From the NCBI GenBank assembly GCA_963576475.1, contig OY754981.1, positions 26,388,132 to 26,452,131 of the forward strand: a DNA stretch of 64,000 nt, read 5' to 3'. The notes beneath the pieces are model-generated. The model saw only the letters and a program-made list of their open reading frames with translations, searched no databases and was not told the DNA's origin. Within the stretch, counting starts at the first letter, position 1, and every line of letters begins with the position of its first letter. A program made the translations under genes and the position numbers. This stretch comes from Molanna angustata (taxonomy: Eukaryota; Arthropoda; Insecta; Trichoptera; Molannidae). Shown piece after piece: positions 11,486 to 23,373 of the stretch.

Positions 11486-12321
11486 TAATAGTTTGAATAA
11501 AATAAATAAATGGGTCATAACACCAAGGAATAGATAGGGATAAGACGAGTGGTGGATCTGTCATGGACAGCACAGGACCGGGAAGATTTCACCACGTTGA
11601 TCGCCGTCGTCGAGAGACCCGACGTGAGGAGGAGAAGATTGAAAAAAATACAAAGTTATCTGCATAAGGCTGGGTATGTTCACAGCCGAGTTCGCTCGTC
11701 AGATTTAAGGAACTCTTTGGCCTGTTTTCTTTTCCTTCCGAGTTTGTCACACTCCACTACAAAATGTCCTCTAGACTGGTAACACTACACGTCTTATCAC
11801 CACGACTTCAATGATCGGACTGTTGTTTTGATGATTGAAATAATTGCAACTCGCATTTTTTGCCAAAAATGGTTAGCGAAATTTTAATGCTCCTAATTGA
11901 TGTGTCCCGTAATTTGGATGTTCTTAATTGATATGCCCCGCTGATTGTCGATGCAAAAACGCCCGTTTTACTAATTGCTGCTTAACTGAGTATAGCCATA
12001 TAACTTAATGATCATTTAACGTTGAACGTGGACAACTTACAGAGATTATCCTATTATACGCTAAATAATAATGAATATGTCTTTGAAACAAGGACATTCA
12101 TAAACATTTTGAATTTGTGTTAAGTGATGACATGACTATCGTATATTAACGATGTACATCTGAATGCGGTGTAAGTATATATATTTTTTGTTTAATAACT
12201 AGAATTCCGGTAAGAAAATATTTAATCTTTATTTTTTTATTTAAGACTTAGAATTCCGTCCCGAAAATCGTAAATACATGATTTTTAAATGGAATTCTAT
12301 TTTATTTTTCTCTTGTGAGAT
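11486..12321. other. intergenic sequence with a possible retroelement trace
   Basis: A short plus-strand open frame at 11549-11782 begins DLSWTAQDREDFTTL, which vaguely resembles the extreme C-terminus of RTE-type proteins. It is too short to assign. The remainder shows no feature. Confidence 0.25.
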
Positions 12322-12465
12322 GACAACGTGTCATTTAGTTCAAGAAAATATAACTCATGTATGGAAGTGACAGTTGCCGGTCACGTGACAATTGTCACTT
12401 CCATACATTGAGTTATCTTTTCTTGTTTCTTTTCTTGAGCTAAACGAAACGTTGTCTAGGGGGGC
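12322..12465. mobile_element. MITE family 1, second copy (left end lost)
   Basis: It has the same palindromic body as 5430-5585 (CATGTATGGAAGTGACAG and its complement around CACGTGAC). The right terminus GTTGTCTAGGGGGGC is intact, while the left copy of that terminal sequence is missing. Confidence 0.75.
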
Positions 12466-12602
12466 CTGGGCCGAACATTCGGCTTTGTCTAAATGAGACC
12501 TTCAATCTGATGCTGTTTTTTCTCGTTTAAAATGCTTCGGGAAATTTCTTATATTAAAAATTTTAAATGTTCGTTTTCTTGTTAATTCATTAATTTTTAT
12601 TT

Positions 12603-12793
12603 TTGTATTGCTTCTGAGGCAAACTAACAATTATGTACTGTGTCAAATGTCAATTTAACACGTACGTAATAACAAGTTGCCATATTCTGGAGACTTACGA
12701 TGTTTATCACAAATACAGCCTGGAAACATAGAAGAAAAACTGTCTCCACCGTGAATCGAACTCGGGACCTGAAGTTCAGGAGTCAGATATTTG
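12603..12793 (-). mobile_element. SINE family A, minus strand
   Basis: It reads in reverse as B box, core and (AATA)n tail. It is clearly diverged from the other copies: the A box is decayed and the CAGTCTGG core is altered. Confidence 0.75.
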
Positions 12794-12904
12794 ATTTTTA
12801 TTTTAAATTAAGTACTTTTTTTTAAAAAAATGAATATGCTCTTGTTAAACAAGTACCTAAAATAAGCATGTTCCTAAAACGTTCCCTAAAATAAGCATGT
12901 TTCG

Positions 12905-13310
12905 GTTTTTTTCGATATTTTTGAAAACTTAGTCTGTTAAACACTTAAATGTAGGTATCACAAAAAATGTTTTTCTTAATAAAACGTGTCTGAGAAACAA
13001 ATTTGAGGTTTTTGTACTTGTCTATATTAATGCCAATTTTTAGCATTCTAGTTTTTATGGTTTTTGAGATATATGGAAAAATAAAGTAAAAATTCCAAAT
13101 TTGATTACCCCTGATTGAAAGAAAAATTCAAAATTCTGAGTACAAAAGTTTTGTAGGCCTATAATTTTCTATGTATTTTGAAATTTCAGACTCTGTGCAT
13201 TGAGTTGATCAAAAGTTATAAGGGACACACACACAGACACACTAAATGGTCTAATCCGAACTCTGAGTAAATCCATATATAGAACCTCAATGGGAAATAA
13301 TGTGATTACA
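12905..13310 (+). repeat. repeat alpha, partial copy (parts C-D)
   Basis: It shares GAGATATATGGAAAAATAAAG, GATTACCCCTGATTGA, TTATAAGGGACACACACAC and the TCCGAACTCTGAGTAAATC block with the copies at 10216 and 43310. The start and the terminal palindrome are missing. Confidence 0.65.
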
Positions 13311-15121
13311 CATACCTATATATCAATTTTATGTATAGCATTTATAAAATAAAAAATTATATGTGTGATGTGTATTTTTTTTTTCTCTTAATTAGTAAAT
13401 AAATAAACCAGCGACAGGTTGTGTGCATTGCTTTAAAAAGGAAGCTGGACACGTCATGCATACGCTAATATACCATTTTCTTGAGAGATTGCCGACAATA
13501 ATTTTTCGTACAAGTTGTATTTTCTATGGCCTAAATTCGTGCCAACAAGATTGTTAGAAAAGTTTATCTCCCAATCTTGTTTTTCGCAGAGTAGTTTTGT
13601 TATAATGTACTATGGGGTAGGGTGGTAGGTATTTATTTATATGTCAAAATATAGTACCACGTGACCTCAATGAGTTCGCAAAAACAACTCCGTCTGGCTG
13701 GATAAGAAAATTTATCCGGGCTAGTAAATTTATTTGATAACGTGAAAAAAATCTTTATCTACTTATTAGCTTGACTTATTTTACAGTAAGTCATTAAACT
13801 GTGCAAATGAATTAAATTATGATTTCTTACTAGCCTATCTGCAACTTCTTGACCTCTCCGATTGAAGGAGTATATCTGATCTCATTTTTCTCTATAAGAT
13901 AATCAATAACTACTCCAGTTCCGGTTACCTCGTTAGTCAGATACATTACCATATTTTTTTTTATTTTTTATTTTTTTATTTAAGAAACACTCACAGAGAA
14001 ATTGACATTAAAAAATACAAAATAACATGTAAGATCAACTCTCCAATTACGAGTGCCTGCAGCATGTTATATTAAAATACCTACAATGAATACACACCAA
14101 AGTATAACATTATGTACAATGTAAGATGTCCAACACTAATTACTTGCATAACTCACCAATGAATAGAATTCATCGGTTGGGCAACGATTATGGTCATCTG
14201 ACTTATGTTTTCTTCGATTTTATTAAGCACTATAAGGACCTTTTATTAAAACAATTATGTTATATTATATTATAGGGAAGGAAACGAATAGAAATTCATT
14301 ATGGTATTATTTTTCGTTTTATTATGGAGGTATTTATTATATTTATTTTATTATAAGATTTTTCCTATTTTTTAGCTAAGTTTATAGTATTTTTATGTAT
14401 TTTTTAAGAGCAATATATGCCGTAAATAAATACATATAATATTGGAAAGAAATTCAGATTCATGAGCCTTGTCAAGACCAAGAATGCGTGTGTCACTGCA
14501 AGACCAAGGTCAGGGTTGCATGATAAATAAGATTAGAATTTTAATACCACGAGTCTTGTGGATTTTTTTATTTATTTTTTAGTTAAAAAGTAAGCTATTG
14601 ACTGTTTACATTCTTTCAAATAATAAACTTTTTTTCTTTCGTTATTTTCGAGATTCATTGTAACAAGTAGCGTTTTCCGGTAAGTTAAAAATTCTATATT
14701 TATTGAAGTTCGTGTTTTTGATGACATTTTTCGTTCGTTTTCTCGTCAACTTATAAAACAATCTGTATTATAATTTCTGGCAACTTATAAAACAATCTGT
14801 AATTATTGGATGAAAATATTTTGTTACCTAGGTGTCTTCTCAACAATAATTATTAGAAAACAATGTGACATAATAACCTTTTATAAATACATATGTATGT
14901 TCTATGTAGATTTTTTCGCTCTATCGTATTCAGAATCTCTGTCCGAACTATTATTGCTAACATCCCGTAGTTTTGTGGCGATAAATAGTAGGTACGATGG
15001 ATGCTCATCTTAGTTAAGTGTGTACCTCAACGTTCTTTTTAGAGAACAAAAAACACTAACGCAGCTCAGAATTCGCCGTTGTGCCGATGCCTTACCGCAT
15101 ATAATAATTTGAAAAAGATCA
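13311..15121. other. 1.8 kb without a recognised gene
   Basis: AT-rich. A poly(T)-led block at about 13955-14200 may be the 3' end of a minus-strand retroelement, but no coding part is preserved. The rest shows no feature I can support. Confidence 0.4.
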
Positions 15122-15296
15122 GGGGGGGCAAGTCTAGTCAATCTTCGAAATCAAAACCCTCCATGTTTACCCATATCATGGATATAATTATCATATGGAA
15201 TTCTATAACATCTTAAGAAATTGTAGAATAATTATATCCATGATATGGGTAAACATGGAGGGTTTTGATTTCGACGATTGACCAGACTTGCTCCCC
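15122..15296. mobile_element. MITE family 2, copy 1 (long palindrome)
   Basis: The arms of about 70 bp are nearly perfect inverted repeats. They run from GGGGGGGCAAGTCTAGTCAA through TTACCCATATCATGGATATA to the mirrored end CAGACTTGCTCCCC. The element is ~175 bp and non-coding. A second copy lies at 30527-30720 and a distant relative at 45092. Confidence 0.85.
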
Positions 15297-15544
15297 AGAT
15301 ATTATGCTGTATGTCCAGGACCCTTTACAGGAGCCACATTAGAAAGAAATAATTCATTGTTATGTTACCAGCAGTGAGTACCTACATGTCCTACATGTTA
15401 CATGAAATCAAAGGTGGGCTGATCAAATTACAATTACTCATGTTATTCTTTGTTATATTTTAATTTTTGTACGTCGCTCTTTTTATAAAATAAAAAATAA
15501 AAATGTATATAGGTATTTTATACTTTGTTTCTGATTAAAACAAA

Positions 15545-15605
15545 ATGTATTTTATATTTATTTTGTATTGCTTCTCGGGAAACTAACAGGTAGGTACTAA
15601 TGAAT
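15545..15605 (-). mobile_element. SINE family A, 3' end only
   Basis: Only the tail-proximal part remains (TATTGCTTCTCGG..AACTAACAGGTAGGTAC on the plus strand). It sits about 30 bp beyond the stop codon of the Myb/SANT-like gene, so it may lie in or next to that gene's 3' UTR. Confidence 0.6.
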
Positions 15606-15635
15606 AAAATATGTTAAAAAATATTATTTATTGGG

Positions 15636-15883
15636 TCATTCATCGTTATTAGTATTGGACTCCTGTGTCTCCATTTCGCGTTTTTCTCTATCCCATTGGA
15701 AGCGTGCTTCGCCCTCAGTTATTTGGTTCTCCAACAGTTTTATCCTCAGCTGCCTCTCCTCTATTTCCAGATTCAATGTTGTCATCCTTAGTTTTCTCTC
15801 TTCGACTTCATAATTCAATATCTTCATTTTCATTTCGTGATATTCGTCCAGTTGGTCCTCGTTCAAACTTTTTCTTTTTCGAC
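15636..15883 (-). CDS. Myb/SANT-like protein, exon 3 (coiled coil, stop)
   Basis: This terminal coding exon opens at an acceptor (TTGTACTTAG followed by GTCG) and is read in the phase left by exon 2. It supplies residues 200-281. It starts with a basic patch GRKRKS, then a long charged helix with heptad-like spacing (MKMKILNYEVEERKLRMTTL and following) ending near NTNNDE and a TGA stop. Such C-terminal coiled coils usually mediate dimerisation in this class of SANT-like DNA-binding proteins. An AATAAA on the minus strand (15632-15627) begins only 3 bases after the stop, so the 3' UTR could be very short; the SINE tail next to it may offer an alternative signal. Confidence 0.85.
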
Positions 15884-16135
15884 CTAAGTACAAAAAAGTT
15901 TTTAGTTACAATACAATATTTAAGAAATATTACATATGGCATACTTATAGATGGTGTAAGAAAATCTTTAATTAATTGATTAATTTATTTATTTTTATTA
16001 ATAATATAAAGTTATAGCAAATTTATAATTCAAAAATAAGTTACAATTCAATTACAACCTATAAGATAAGTATATGTGTATATGTAAGTGTGTGTATGTG
16101 TTATTGATAAGTGTGTAATTGCGAGGGTATAATGA

Positions 16136-16368
16136 ATCGGCCTTCCTGGCTCAGTTGGTTAGATATCTGACTGCTGAGCCAAAGGTCCCGGGTTCGATTC
16201 CCGGTGAAGACTCAGTTTTTAATATTGTTTTTCAGTCTGGATCTGTGAGACGATTAATATCGTAAGTCTCCATAATGTGACAACTTGTTATTGGGTGCGT
16301 GTTAAATTAATATTTGACATAGTACCTACCTGTTAGTTGCCCGAGAAGCTATATTAAATAAATAAATA
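16136..16368 (+). mobile_element. SINE family A, full length, in intron 2 of the Myb/SANT-like gene
   Basis: The best-preserved copy: A box (TGGCTCAGTTGGTTAGATAT), B box (GGGTTCGATTCCCGG), core, GGGTGCGTGTTAAATT and an (AATA)n tail. It is antisense to the host gene. Confidence 0.9.
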
Positions 16369-17424
16369 AACACCTCACTAGGAAGTCCTGTGCCGAAGTG
16401 TACATTTGAACAGTTGTGACATAAAAAGTACATTATGTGTAAAGTTCTTGAAATACATTAAATTTTTATTGAGAAAAAAAAATAAAAATGTGAACGTTAA
16501 TTAATTTGACTAAGCGTAATTATGTTATTGATATGATCTGAACCGGTGTTACTTATCCATGCTGTTTTTTTTGTATTTTTGTGACGATGTTTTTTTGTGG
16601 TAGCAGTTTTAGTGAGGTTGGTAGGCAATTATGTAGTTTGATGGCATATTATTTAAAATGTCTTTGTCCATGAGTAGTTTGCAACTTCGGGATATTTATT
16701 GTGTTGGTGATAGAGGATCTTGTTGTTCTTGGAGGTTGTGTATTGTGTACAGTGGGTATGTTGTGTTTAAAATGATTTAAATTATTAAATGGATACCTTA
16801 TTTAAAACCAATGGACTATGGCCAAAACTAAACTTTCCAAATACACATTGTACACTATTGTTTTATTGAAATGTTGACAATCGCTTAATAGCACATTTTT
16901 ATTGTATACTTTCTTCACAAAAAAATAATAATAAAAGTCTTTCTATCAAATTTTAAATGAGTAATTCAAAACATTGATTTTAGTAAAACCGAATATTTTT
17001 TTAGTTGCATATACGCAAACATTTGATCTTTTTCCTTGTCGGGAGTCAAATAATATTGTTCCTGGTTTTTCAATAATATCCCAACTTCGTCTCTATTGAG
17101 ATGTTAAAAAGTTTGTCAGTAAAAATATTGATATTTGTCAAAATTATTTTATATCGTAAATATTTTTCATACAAAAATGTTATTACATCATTTTCGAGAC
17201 CTCATCTTATTTTTCTATAAATCTTGAGAATACGAGTGCGTCAATAAAATTCAATGGGGTAGGAACATTCATACTAAAGGTAGGTACGAAAAAAAGCTTT
17301 CATCACTGAAAAACGTCAGCTCTATTCACAATAAAAGTCATGTCTTGGCTCTGTACACAGGACATTTTGATTTACTGTACATCTGTCTCTACGTGATATC
17401 CGTAGGAAAATTTCTGTAAAATAA

Positions 17425-17650
17425 TATTTATTTGTTTAATATTGCTTCTCGGGCAAGTAATAGGTACTATGCCAAATATTAATTTAACACGCACCCAATA
17501 ACAAGTTGCCACATTCTGGAGACATGATATTAATCGTCTCACAGATCCAGACTGAAAACACGATTTAAAACTGTATCTCCACCGGGAATCGAACCCGGGA
17601 TCTTTGGCTCAGCAGTCAGGTATCTAACTAACTAAGCCACGAAGGCCGAC
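17425..17650 (-). mobile_element. SINE family A, in intron 2, host-gene sense
   Basis: A reverse-oriented copy with a good B box (GGAATCGAACCCGGGATC on plus) and a complete body. Together with the copy at 16136 it forms an inverted pair within one intron, so the pre-mRNA could form a double-stranded segment. Confidence 0.9.
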
Positions 17651-18740
17651 GATATATGTGAAAATTGTAAAATCATAATTCATCACCAAAGTAGTCAAAC
17701 TAGAAGACAAGATCCGAAATGTGTAAGTGAGTGGCACCCATATCTTGGAAGCTGACAGAGTCCAGACTCTGGTGATTCGGCGGTATAATGAGAAGGGAAG
17801 ATTACCGCGAAGAAATGCCTATTTATGGCTCTAAGAGGCCCACTTAGCTGACGAATGCCTTGGCCTAGAGGGACAAGACACTGGGTCTTAATAATATTTC
17901 ATATAAAAACCGACTTAAAAATAAATGTGTGTCAAGATAGAAAAAAAATGTGGCCTTTAGTTCTCTCTGCCTACTCCATGAGAGACTTGGCGTGATGGTA
18001 TGTATGTATGTATGTAGTAATATTATCTTTCATACGTTTCGCCTTTGGTACGTATATCCTTAGCAAAATGATGAGTTTCATGATTTCTGGTAAAGATGAT
18101 CCATTATCAAATCTCTTGGCTAAGTTCAGATGGAGCCTCCCCAAAAGTAATCCCTTTCTAATGAATCATTGAATTCACATGGCGAGGATAAAGATTTATG
18201 ATAAGTTTCAGACTACTTTGCAAATTGAACAGTTTGATATTTTTTCTCGAGAGTTCCATCATCAGGGCTCGATAAAATTTATAGTAGGTATGTGTGATCA
18301 CACTGATCACCTATGAAACAATTCCTTCCAATTAAAAAATGAATCATTAAAATCGGATAACGCAGTAAAGAATTACTATCGGTAAAGTTAATATTGAAGA
18401 TTGCGATAATTTTCTCGTGATTCCCATGATCATGTCTTGACCAAGTTGAAATGGAACCAATCGAAAGATACCCACTTTCTAATGAAAAATGAGTCGTCTA
18501 AATCAAACAACGTGGTATCACGTTGAATCGATAACCTCTTCCGTTCTTGGAAATCGGTTAAAAAGAAGACATGCAGCAAGGTAACACTAGGCGTTGCATT
18601 ATAAGGAAAGCCGACCCCTTAATCGGGACATGACGAGAAAAAAAAGAAGTAGATAATTCTTGATTTCTTATCAATTTTATAGCTACAATCATCCACATAC
18701 ATAGAAGGGAACGAAATGTTTTTAAAATAATTATTCTTAC

Positions 18741-19209
18741 CTTTTGGAGAACTATTCCGATGGTCGGCCTGATCGCTGCTGTTGTCGGGACTGCCCGGTG
18801 TCAGTTCTGGAACGGGTGACAAATTCGGTGACATGCTAAGTTCGTCCATAACGTAGGGCGGTGAATTTTCCACTTCGACCTTGATATTGTTCGTCGGTAT
18901 GAGTTTCGAGCTTTGGTTGAGGCGCAGGGGGTCCGAAGCCGACGAGAGTCTCGAGGCTTCTTTGGCCACCTGGGGCGGCGGCTTCCAGTTCGGGCCGATG
19001 ATCTCCAGGACCTTCTCCGCTACCGGGTCCGTCTCTGCCGTGCCGTTGGGAATGGACCCGTCGGCTTCTGCGGTCAGATGGTTTCGCGCCAACGAGTACT
19101 TCCTCGCCTTGGACCTCAGGTTGTCGTACTTGGCCCTCAGCTGGGACTTGGTCCGAAAGATGGGGTTGTATGTGTTGAACTTGACGCAGAGTCTATCCCA
19201 TGCTCGGTC
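18741..19209 (-). CDS. Myb/SANT-like protein, exon 2
   Basis: This middle exon is bounded by an acceptor (CTTTTTAG, then GACCGAGC) and a donor (CCAAAAG, then GTAAGAAT); both match the consensus. It encodes residues 44-199 plus one base of codon 200. The first ~45 residues complete the SANT-like fold, with AWDRLCVKFN, the basic turn FRTKSQLRAKYDNLRSKARK and a conserved Trp. The rest is predicted disordered and rich in Ser, Pro and Asp (LSPVPELTPGSPDNSSDQAD), as in transcription-factor linkers. The frame running past the donor to 18619 is intron and should not be counted as protein. Confidence 0.87.
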
Positions 19210-19229
19210 CTAAAAAGATCATATTTTTT

Positions 19230-19810
19230 AACATACATAACAACTACATTCAACATACATAACTTGCAACATCTGGATGTATACAGGCTGGATTACTGTA
19301 ATGCTATATACTAATGTAATGCGGGTTTGCCCAAGTATCAGTTTGATAGATTATAAATAGTTTTCAACGCAGCTGCGAGGTTGATATATGGAGCCGACAG
19401 AAGATGACACATAACACGCATTCTTAACTAACTACACTGGTTGAAATGTCCAGAACGAGAAGACTATAAGGTATGCCTCATGTTGTTTAATGATACGAAC
19501 GACTACATTCAAGAACTGTGCCAAAATAATGTTCCATGTTCCATCAGGAAGACAGCTTACATTGAGATCATCTGGTTCACAGAGTACCAACTCTTTAAAA
19601 GAATTGGACAGAGTCAATAAGGCGGCTTACTATGATCGCGGTTTCAGTGTGAACGGGTCTTTAAATATGAAATAAATTGCTCCTTGTCGTACGTGGAGCT
19701 CAGAGCATTGACACATTCGGTAAAATTCTCAAGACTGCCTTGTTTCGTATAGAGCCAACAAATAAGCTACAGCGCCCTTGGAGTGATCTTGTATCACTAA
19801 ACAGCGCTTT
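19230..19810 (+). pseudogene. L2/CR1-like retroelement C-terminal remnant in intron 1
   Basis: Broken frames read LDYCNAI, then GLPKYQFDRL..FNAAARLIYG, HITRILN.LHWL and a downstream YIQELCQNNVP-like block. These are characteristic of the region after the reverse transcriptase in L2/CR1-type elements. Several stops and indels show it is dead. It is antisense to the host gene. A shorter related trace containing ELHWLI lies near 31990. Confidence 0.65.
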
Positions 19811-20079
19811 ATAAATTATATTTATTACTATTTTTAACATCAATTTGAATATCAGAATACTATTCTTGTTGTCCTTTAGCCAAAAAACATAAGATAATGT
19901 GATTATAAAAAACTATGCATAAAGACATAACATATAACTACAGTAAATCTTTCAATACATTATTTGTATTGGATGTAAATTATTTGTACAATAAATAAAT
20001 GAAATAGATCTGGCTGATTTTTTCTGTAAATGGATAGGTACTACAGCAGGTCACAACACTATTGGATACTATATATATT

Positions 20080-20240
20080 TTTTTTAAACAAGTACATAAT
20101 ATATACATCTTCCTACATTCCCTAAATTAAGCATAAATGCTTGTGCTATAGGTGAACGAAATCGGTCGAGGCAGGATTCGAACTCGCGTCCAATGGATTA
20201 CTAGCCCAGCGGGCTAACCGCTCTGCCATCGACCCATCTA
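20080..20240 (-). mobile_element. tRNA-Thr-like SINE (family C) or tRNA relic
   Basis: On the minus strand a cloverleaf-like head is visible: the ends GGTCGA/TCGACC pair, the anticodon loop reads CTAGTAA (anticodon AGT, Thr), and the T-arm is GAGTTCGAATCCTGC. The anticodon stem is imperfect. A non-tRNA body follows, so it is more likely a SINE head than a functional tRNA. A second head with the same CTAGTAA loop lies at 45310. Confidence 0.6.
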
Positions 20241-20696
20241 TGAACACTGATTAGTGGTGGAATTCAGAGATAACATCCTTCAAACTATTGGAAATTTCTA
20301 TTTTAACACGTCAGATTTAACTTTAAAGTTTAATAGATTGTTGTCTCTTTAAATGTGTATGTCAGGGGGTTTCCACCAACGAATGTGTCTGTTAGTGGAA
20401 GGCGTGATTTGTCTTCCGTAGTGAATATTAAAATAATGACCTATTCTATAACGCTTCATATAATAACTGACGTGTTAAAATAGTAATTTCATTTTCAACA
20501 CGTGAACAACATTGTCCAATCGTTATTTGCTGTGGTATACATTTACAGAAAAAATCAACCTTTATACTATGACATAAGTATTAGAATACTTTTTGTAAGG
20601 ACCACTATATAAAATGATGTTAAGTCTGGCAGTCGCGAGTTCATGCACTAAATTATAATAAAATTATAAAAAAAAATCTAATAAGGTACTTTGATG

Positions 20697-20905
20697 TAGT
20701 TGACCGCAAAGTTGGTAAGCCGTTTGGCTTCTGTGCGGGCGTCCTGGGTCCGATCCCCAGCAGAAGAGAAATTTATTTAAAATTCATTTTCACGCAAATA
20801 TTGATTCTCTGGACTGGAAACACTGGTTAGTAGGAAGAAACTGCCATATGGCATAAATTCGCCACTTGCGCAAAGTGCAAGGAAATGTTGATTATTATTA
20901 CCTAT
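20697..20905 (+). mobile_element. SINE family B, near full length
   Basis: A tRNA-like head (GACCGCAAAGTTGGTAAGCC, B box GGGTCCGATCCCCAG) is followed by a body ending GGAAGAAACTGCCATATGGC and ATTCGCCACTTGCGCAAAGTG. The 3' portion resembles the tail of the Jockey-like LINE near 31731, suggesting which LINE mobilised it. Confidence 0.8.
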
Positions 20906-21129
20906 TATTACTTTGTGTAAATCAAATAATGTGCTTTGTGTAAACCGCTGACCAAGTCGAAATAATAATAAAAAACGAGTGGGATGTGGACAGCACAAAA
21001 CTCTCTACAAACAAAAATAAAATAAAAACATTCCCACAATGTACCTAGATATAAATACATTTTCTACATTACTTATTCACTGTTATTTTACAGCTGTCAA
21101 ATTTGCGACACCACATTAATTATACACTT

Positions 21130-21500
21130 GTTGAATGTAACACATGAGATCCAATTGTTGATGGCGATATTGTGTATAGTTGAAGAATACGTAACAAAAA
21201 ATAAACCCTTAAATCCGAATTTGACAATATTTTAAGATATTTTGTCTTCTATACAAAACATGTATGTCAATTTATGTATGTCAAGATAGGATAGCGTGAT
21301 GGTCAGTCATTTTTTCCTACCCTGAATATGTAAACACTGTTCTAATCCGAATTCTGTGTTGATCTATATATGTAACATATATGCTGTGAAGCCTTTAAGT
21401 TGGTGTTTTAGACTTCAAAGTTGAAAAAAACATGAAAAATATATCTTGGATTAATCTTGGATTGAAACTATAAATTCTCTTGAACAAATAGACAGTTGTA
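21130..21500 (+). repeat. repeat alpha, internally deleted copy (A-B-D)
   Basis: It carries the start-region ATGTAACACATGAGATCCAA, the GTCAAGATAGGAT block and the terminal AATTCTCTTGAACAAAT..GACAGTTG. Part C and the TG tract are absent. It lies in intron 1 of the Myb/SANT-like gene. Confidence 0.7.
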
Positions 21501-21944
21501 CTATTATTTTACAGTGGATATCCTCGGATGTACATCGATTTTTGAAACCTAACCTACAAACGTTTGGTAAAAATAGGTTGGTTAGGTTTGTTTGTAGTCA
21601 TAATTGTGACTGGTGTGAGCCAGTTGCATAATATAATATATTATAAATAAATTTAAATATTATTTTAAAAAAGTAACTAAAATATTAAAATTAAATAACT
21701 AAATTGGTGTGAATACTAGATAAACTGTCTGTACATGATGTGTCAAAAACAAAAACTAGTGTACAAAGTAGGCTATCCTTTTACAGTAGTCAAATTTACG
21801 ACAGAAAATGATCGTACCTATGACAAATATGTTCTGAATTTGGCCGCTATGAGTAATGTGTACCTATATTTTTTTGCACTTTTTGTTATTCGTGTTTCAT
21901 TTGAAAGCTTTGCTAGTTATTTTCAATTTTGTTGCTTAATTAGT

Positions 21945-22060
21945 AAGTATATGGATGGATGCGGTATGCCCAGGATAGGTATCCGTGGAGGTCTCAAGGG
22001 GAGGCCCATGTCCATTACTGAACGAACGAAGGAGGGCTGACGAAGAAGAAGAAGTATATT
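21945..22060 (+). mobile_element. RTE-like 3' end with (GAA)n tail
   Basis: A short block reads through GGGGAGGCCCATGTCC and an AACGAACGAAGGAGGGCTGA segment into GAAGAAGAAGAAG. Other RTE-type fragments in this window end in the same kind of tail (39512, 42195). It is too short to classify firmly. Confidence 0.4.
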
Positions 22061-22351
22061 AGTATTTTATCTATCAATCTTTTTTTCAATAGGTAATAAC
22101 TGCAATCCTTACTTTTTTGCAATAGGTACTTAATTTTCTAGCAATGATTTTTGCTATAATGGTCTTTTACATATTTTCTGAGGATTTATTAAAATTTATC
22201 TCAATTAAAACGCGTATTAATTGAAATCAAACATTGTAAAAATTCAAGAAAACATAATTTACTTTCATTTCGTTCTGTCCTCATTGTGTATGATACATGA
22301 TGATATATATTATGTATGTATGTAAAAATAACAAAATAAAAAGGAACTTAC

Positions 22352-22480
22352 CTTTTCTTTTACTGAGCGTGCGTTGATTAATTTGCATTCAATGATGTTT
22401 CTGTCATATTCGACACAGTTTAAAAGAAGCATCTCTTCTTTCGCTGTGAAATTACACGTCCTCTTGCGTCTGTCGTCCAT
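22352..22480 (-). CDS. Myb/SANT-like DNA-binding protein, exon 1 (start)
   Basis: Three exons (22480-22352, 19209-18741, 15883-15636) join with matching phases into an 846-bp CDS encoding 281 aa. Exon 1 gives MDDRRKRTCNFTAKEEMLLL and onward to SVKEK, ending at a consensus donor (AAAAG, then GTAAGT) in phase 0. The pattern F-T-x-x-E-E-x-x-L-L, V-E-x-x, K-E-K then A-W-D-R and a basic RTKSQLRAKYDNL is that of the animal Myb/SANT-like (NAIF1/MSANTD/zeste-related) DNA-binding domain. A nuclear transcription regulator is the likely role. The C-terminal coiled coil suggests oligomerisation. Intron 1 (3.1 kb) and intron 2 (2.9 kb) are full of transposon fragments. The start is the first ATG and has no in-frame upstream alternative within the exon. 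The exact paralogue cannot be named. Confidence 0.87.
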
Positions 22481-22643
22481 TTTCCACACTTATTTTAAAA
22501 TAACTTTAAACGAATACAAAGTACACTAATATTAATTTATTCACTGCGATGCTGTCAAGAAAACGAATCGAAATGACATAACGCGTCGCTTCACTAGCGC
22601 TACTGGTGGTAGAATCTAAAAACTTCGTTAAATGCCGTTTAAA

Positions 22644-22983
22644 TGGAGTTCCGTGCAGATTTGAGGTTGAACCGATTTTAATCATACTTTAAAAATATTG
22701 AAAATATTTAAGTAAATTTTTATATTCATATATTTCAAATAATACGGATTCATTAAAACGTAAAATACAATGAAATATGTTTATACTAGCAATTCTCATC
22801 AAAATATTTTCCGTGGAGTTCCGTGCAGATATGAGGTTGAACCGGTTTTAATCATACTTTAAAAATATTGAAAATATTTAAGTAAATTTTTATATTCTTA
22901 TATTTGAATTAATACGGATTCATTGAAACATAAATTACGATGAAATATTTTTATATTAGCGATTCTCATCAGAATATTTTTTT
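22644..22983. repeat. 170-bp tandem duplication upstream of the Myb/SANT-like gene
   Basis: Two copies start at 22644 and 22814, both with TGGAGTTCCGTGCAGAT, CTTTAAAAATATTGAAAATA and AATACGGATTCATT. They differ at only a few positions, so the duplication is fairly recent. It begins about 160 bp upstream of the ATG and may therefore lie in the promoter. Confidence 0.9.
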
Positions 22984-23330
22984 AACAACATTGTTTTTAA
23001 ATAATGCACACCCGCACACCTTTCACTGGTTACCCCACATTGTGGGATATGCCGTGATGGTATGAATGAATGAAAAAGTTATAAGAAAAAGTTACTTGCA
23101 TTTTTATAAATTTGAAACATAAAATTAATTTTTAAAAGATTATTCCAATTTTTCATTCTATGTTGGCTAAAACTGAAAAAAAATTTACTACTAAAAAAAA
23201 CATTTATTTTTAATTATTTGCGGTCTTCAAATTAAAACATGTGTAATTTGAAAACCGCACTGAACTCCATTTAAAAGCCGTTTAAGTCAAGTTAAGTAGT
23301 TAACATTTCTGCCGCTAGATGGAATACCAA

Positions 23331-23373
23331 CGAAATAATTCACTGCTTGTGAAGCAGGCAGTGAATAATTTCG
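23331..23373. other. 16-bp-stem hairpin
   Basis: CGAAATAATTCACTGC pairs with GCAGTGAATAATTTCG with one mismatch around an 11-base loop. No further structure is visible around it, so it may be a remnant of a small inverted-repeat element. Confidence 0.6.

Noticed and set aside
20155..20240. Functional tRNA-Thr gene (anticodon AGT)
   Set aside because: The anticodon stem is imperfect, a SINE-like body follows, and a second relic with the same loop is at 45310, so a SINE head is more likely.
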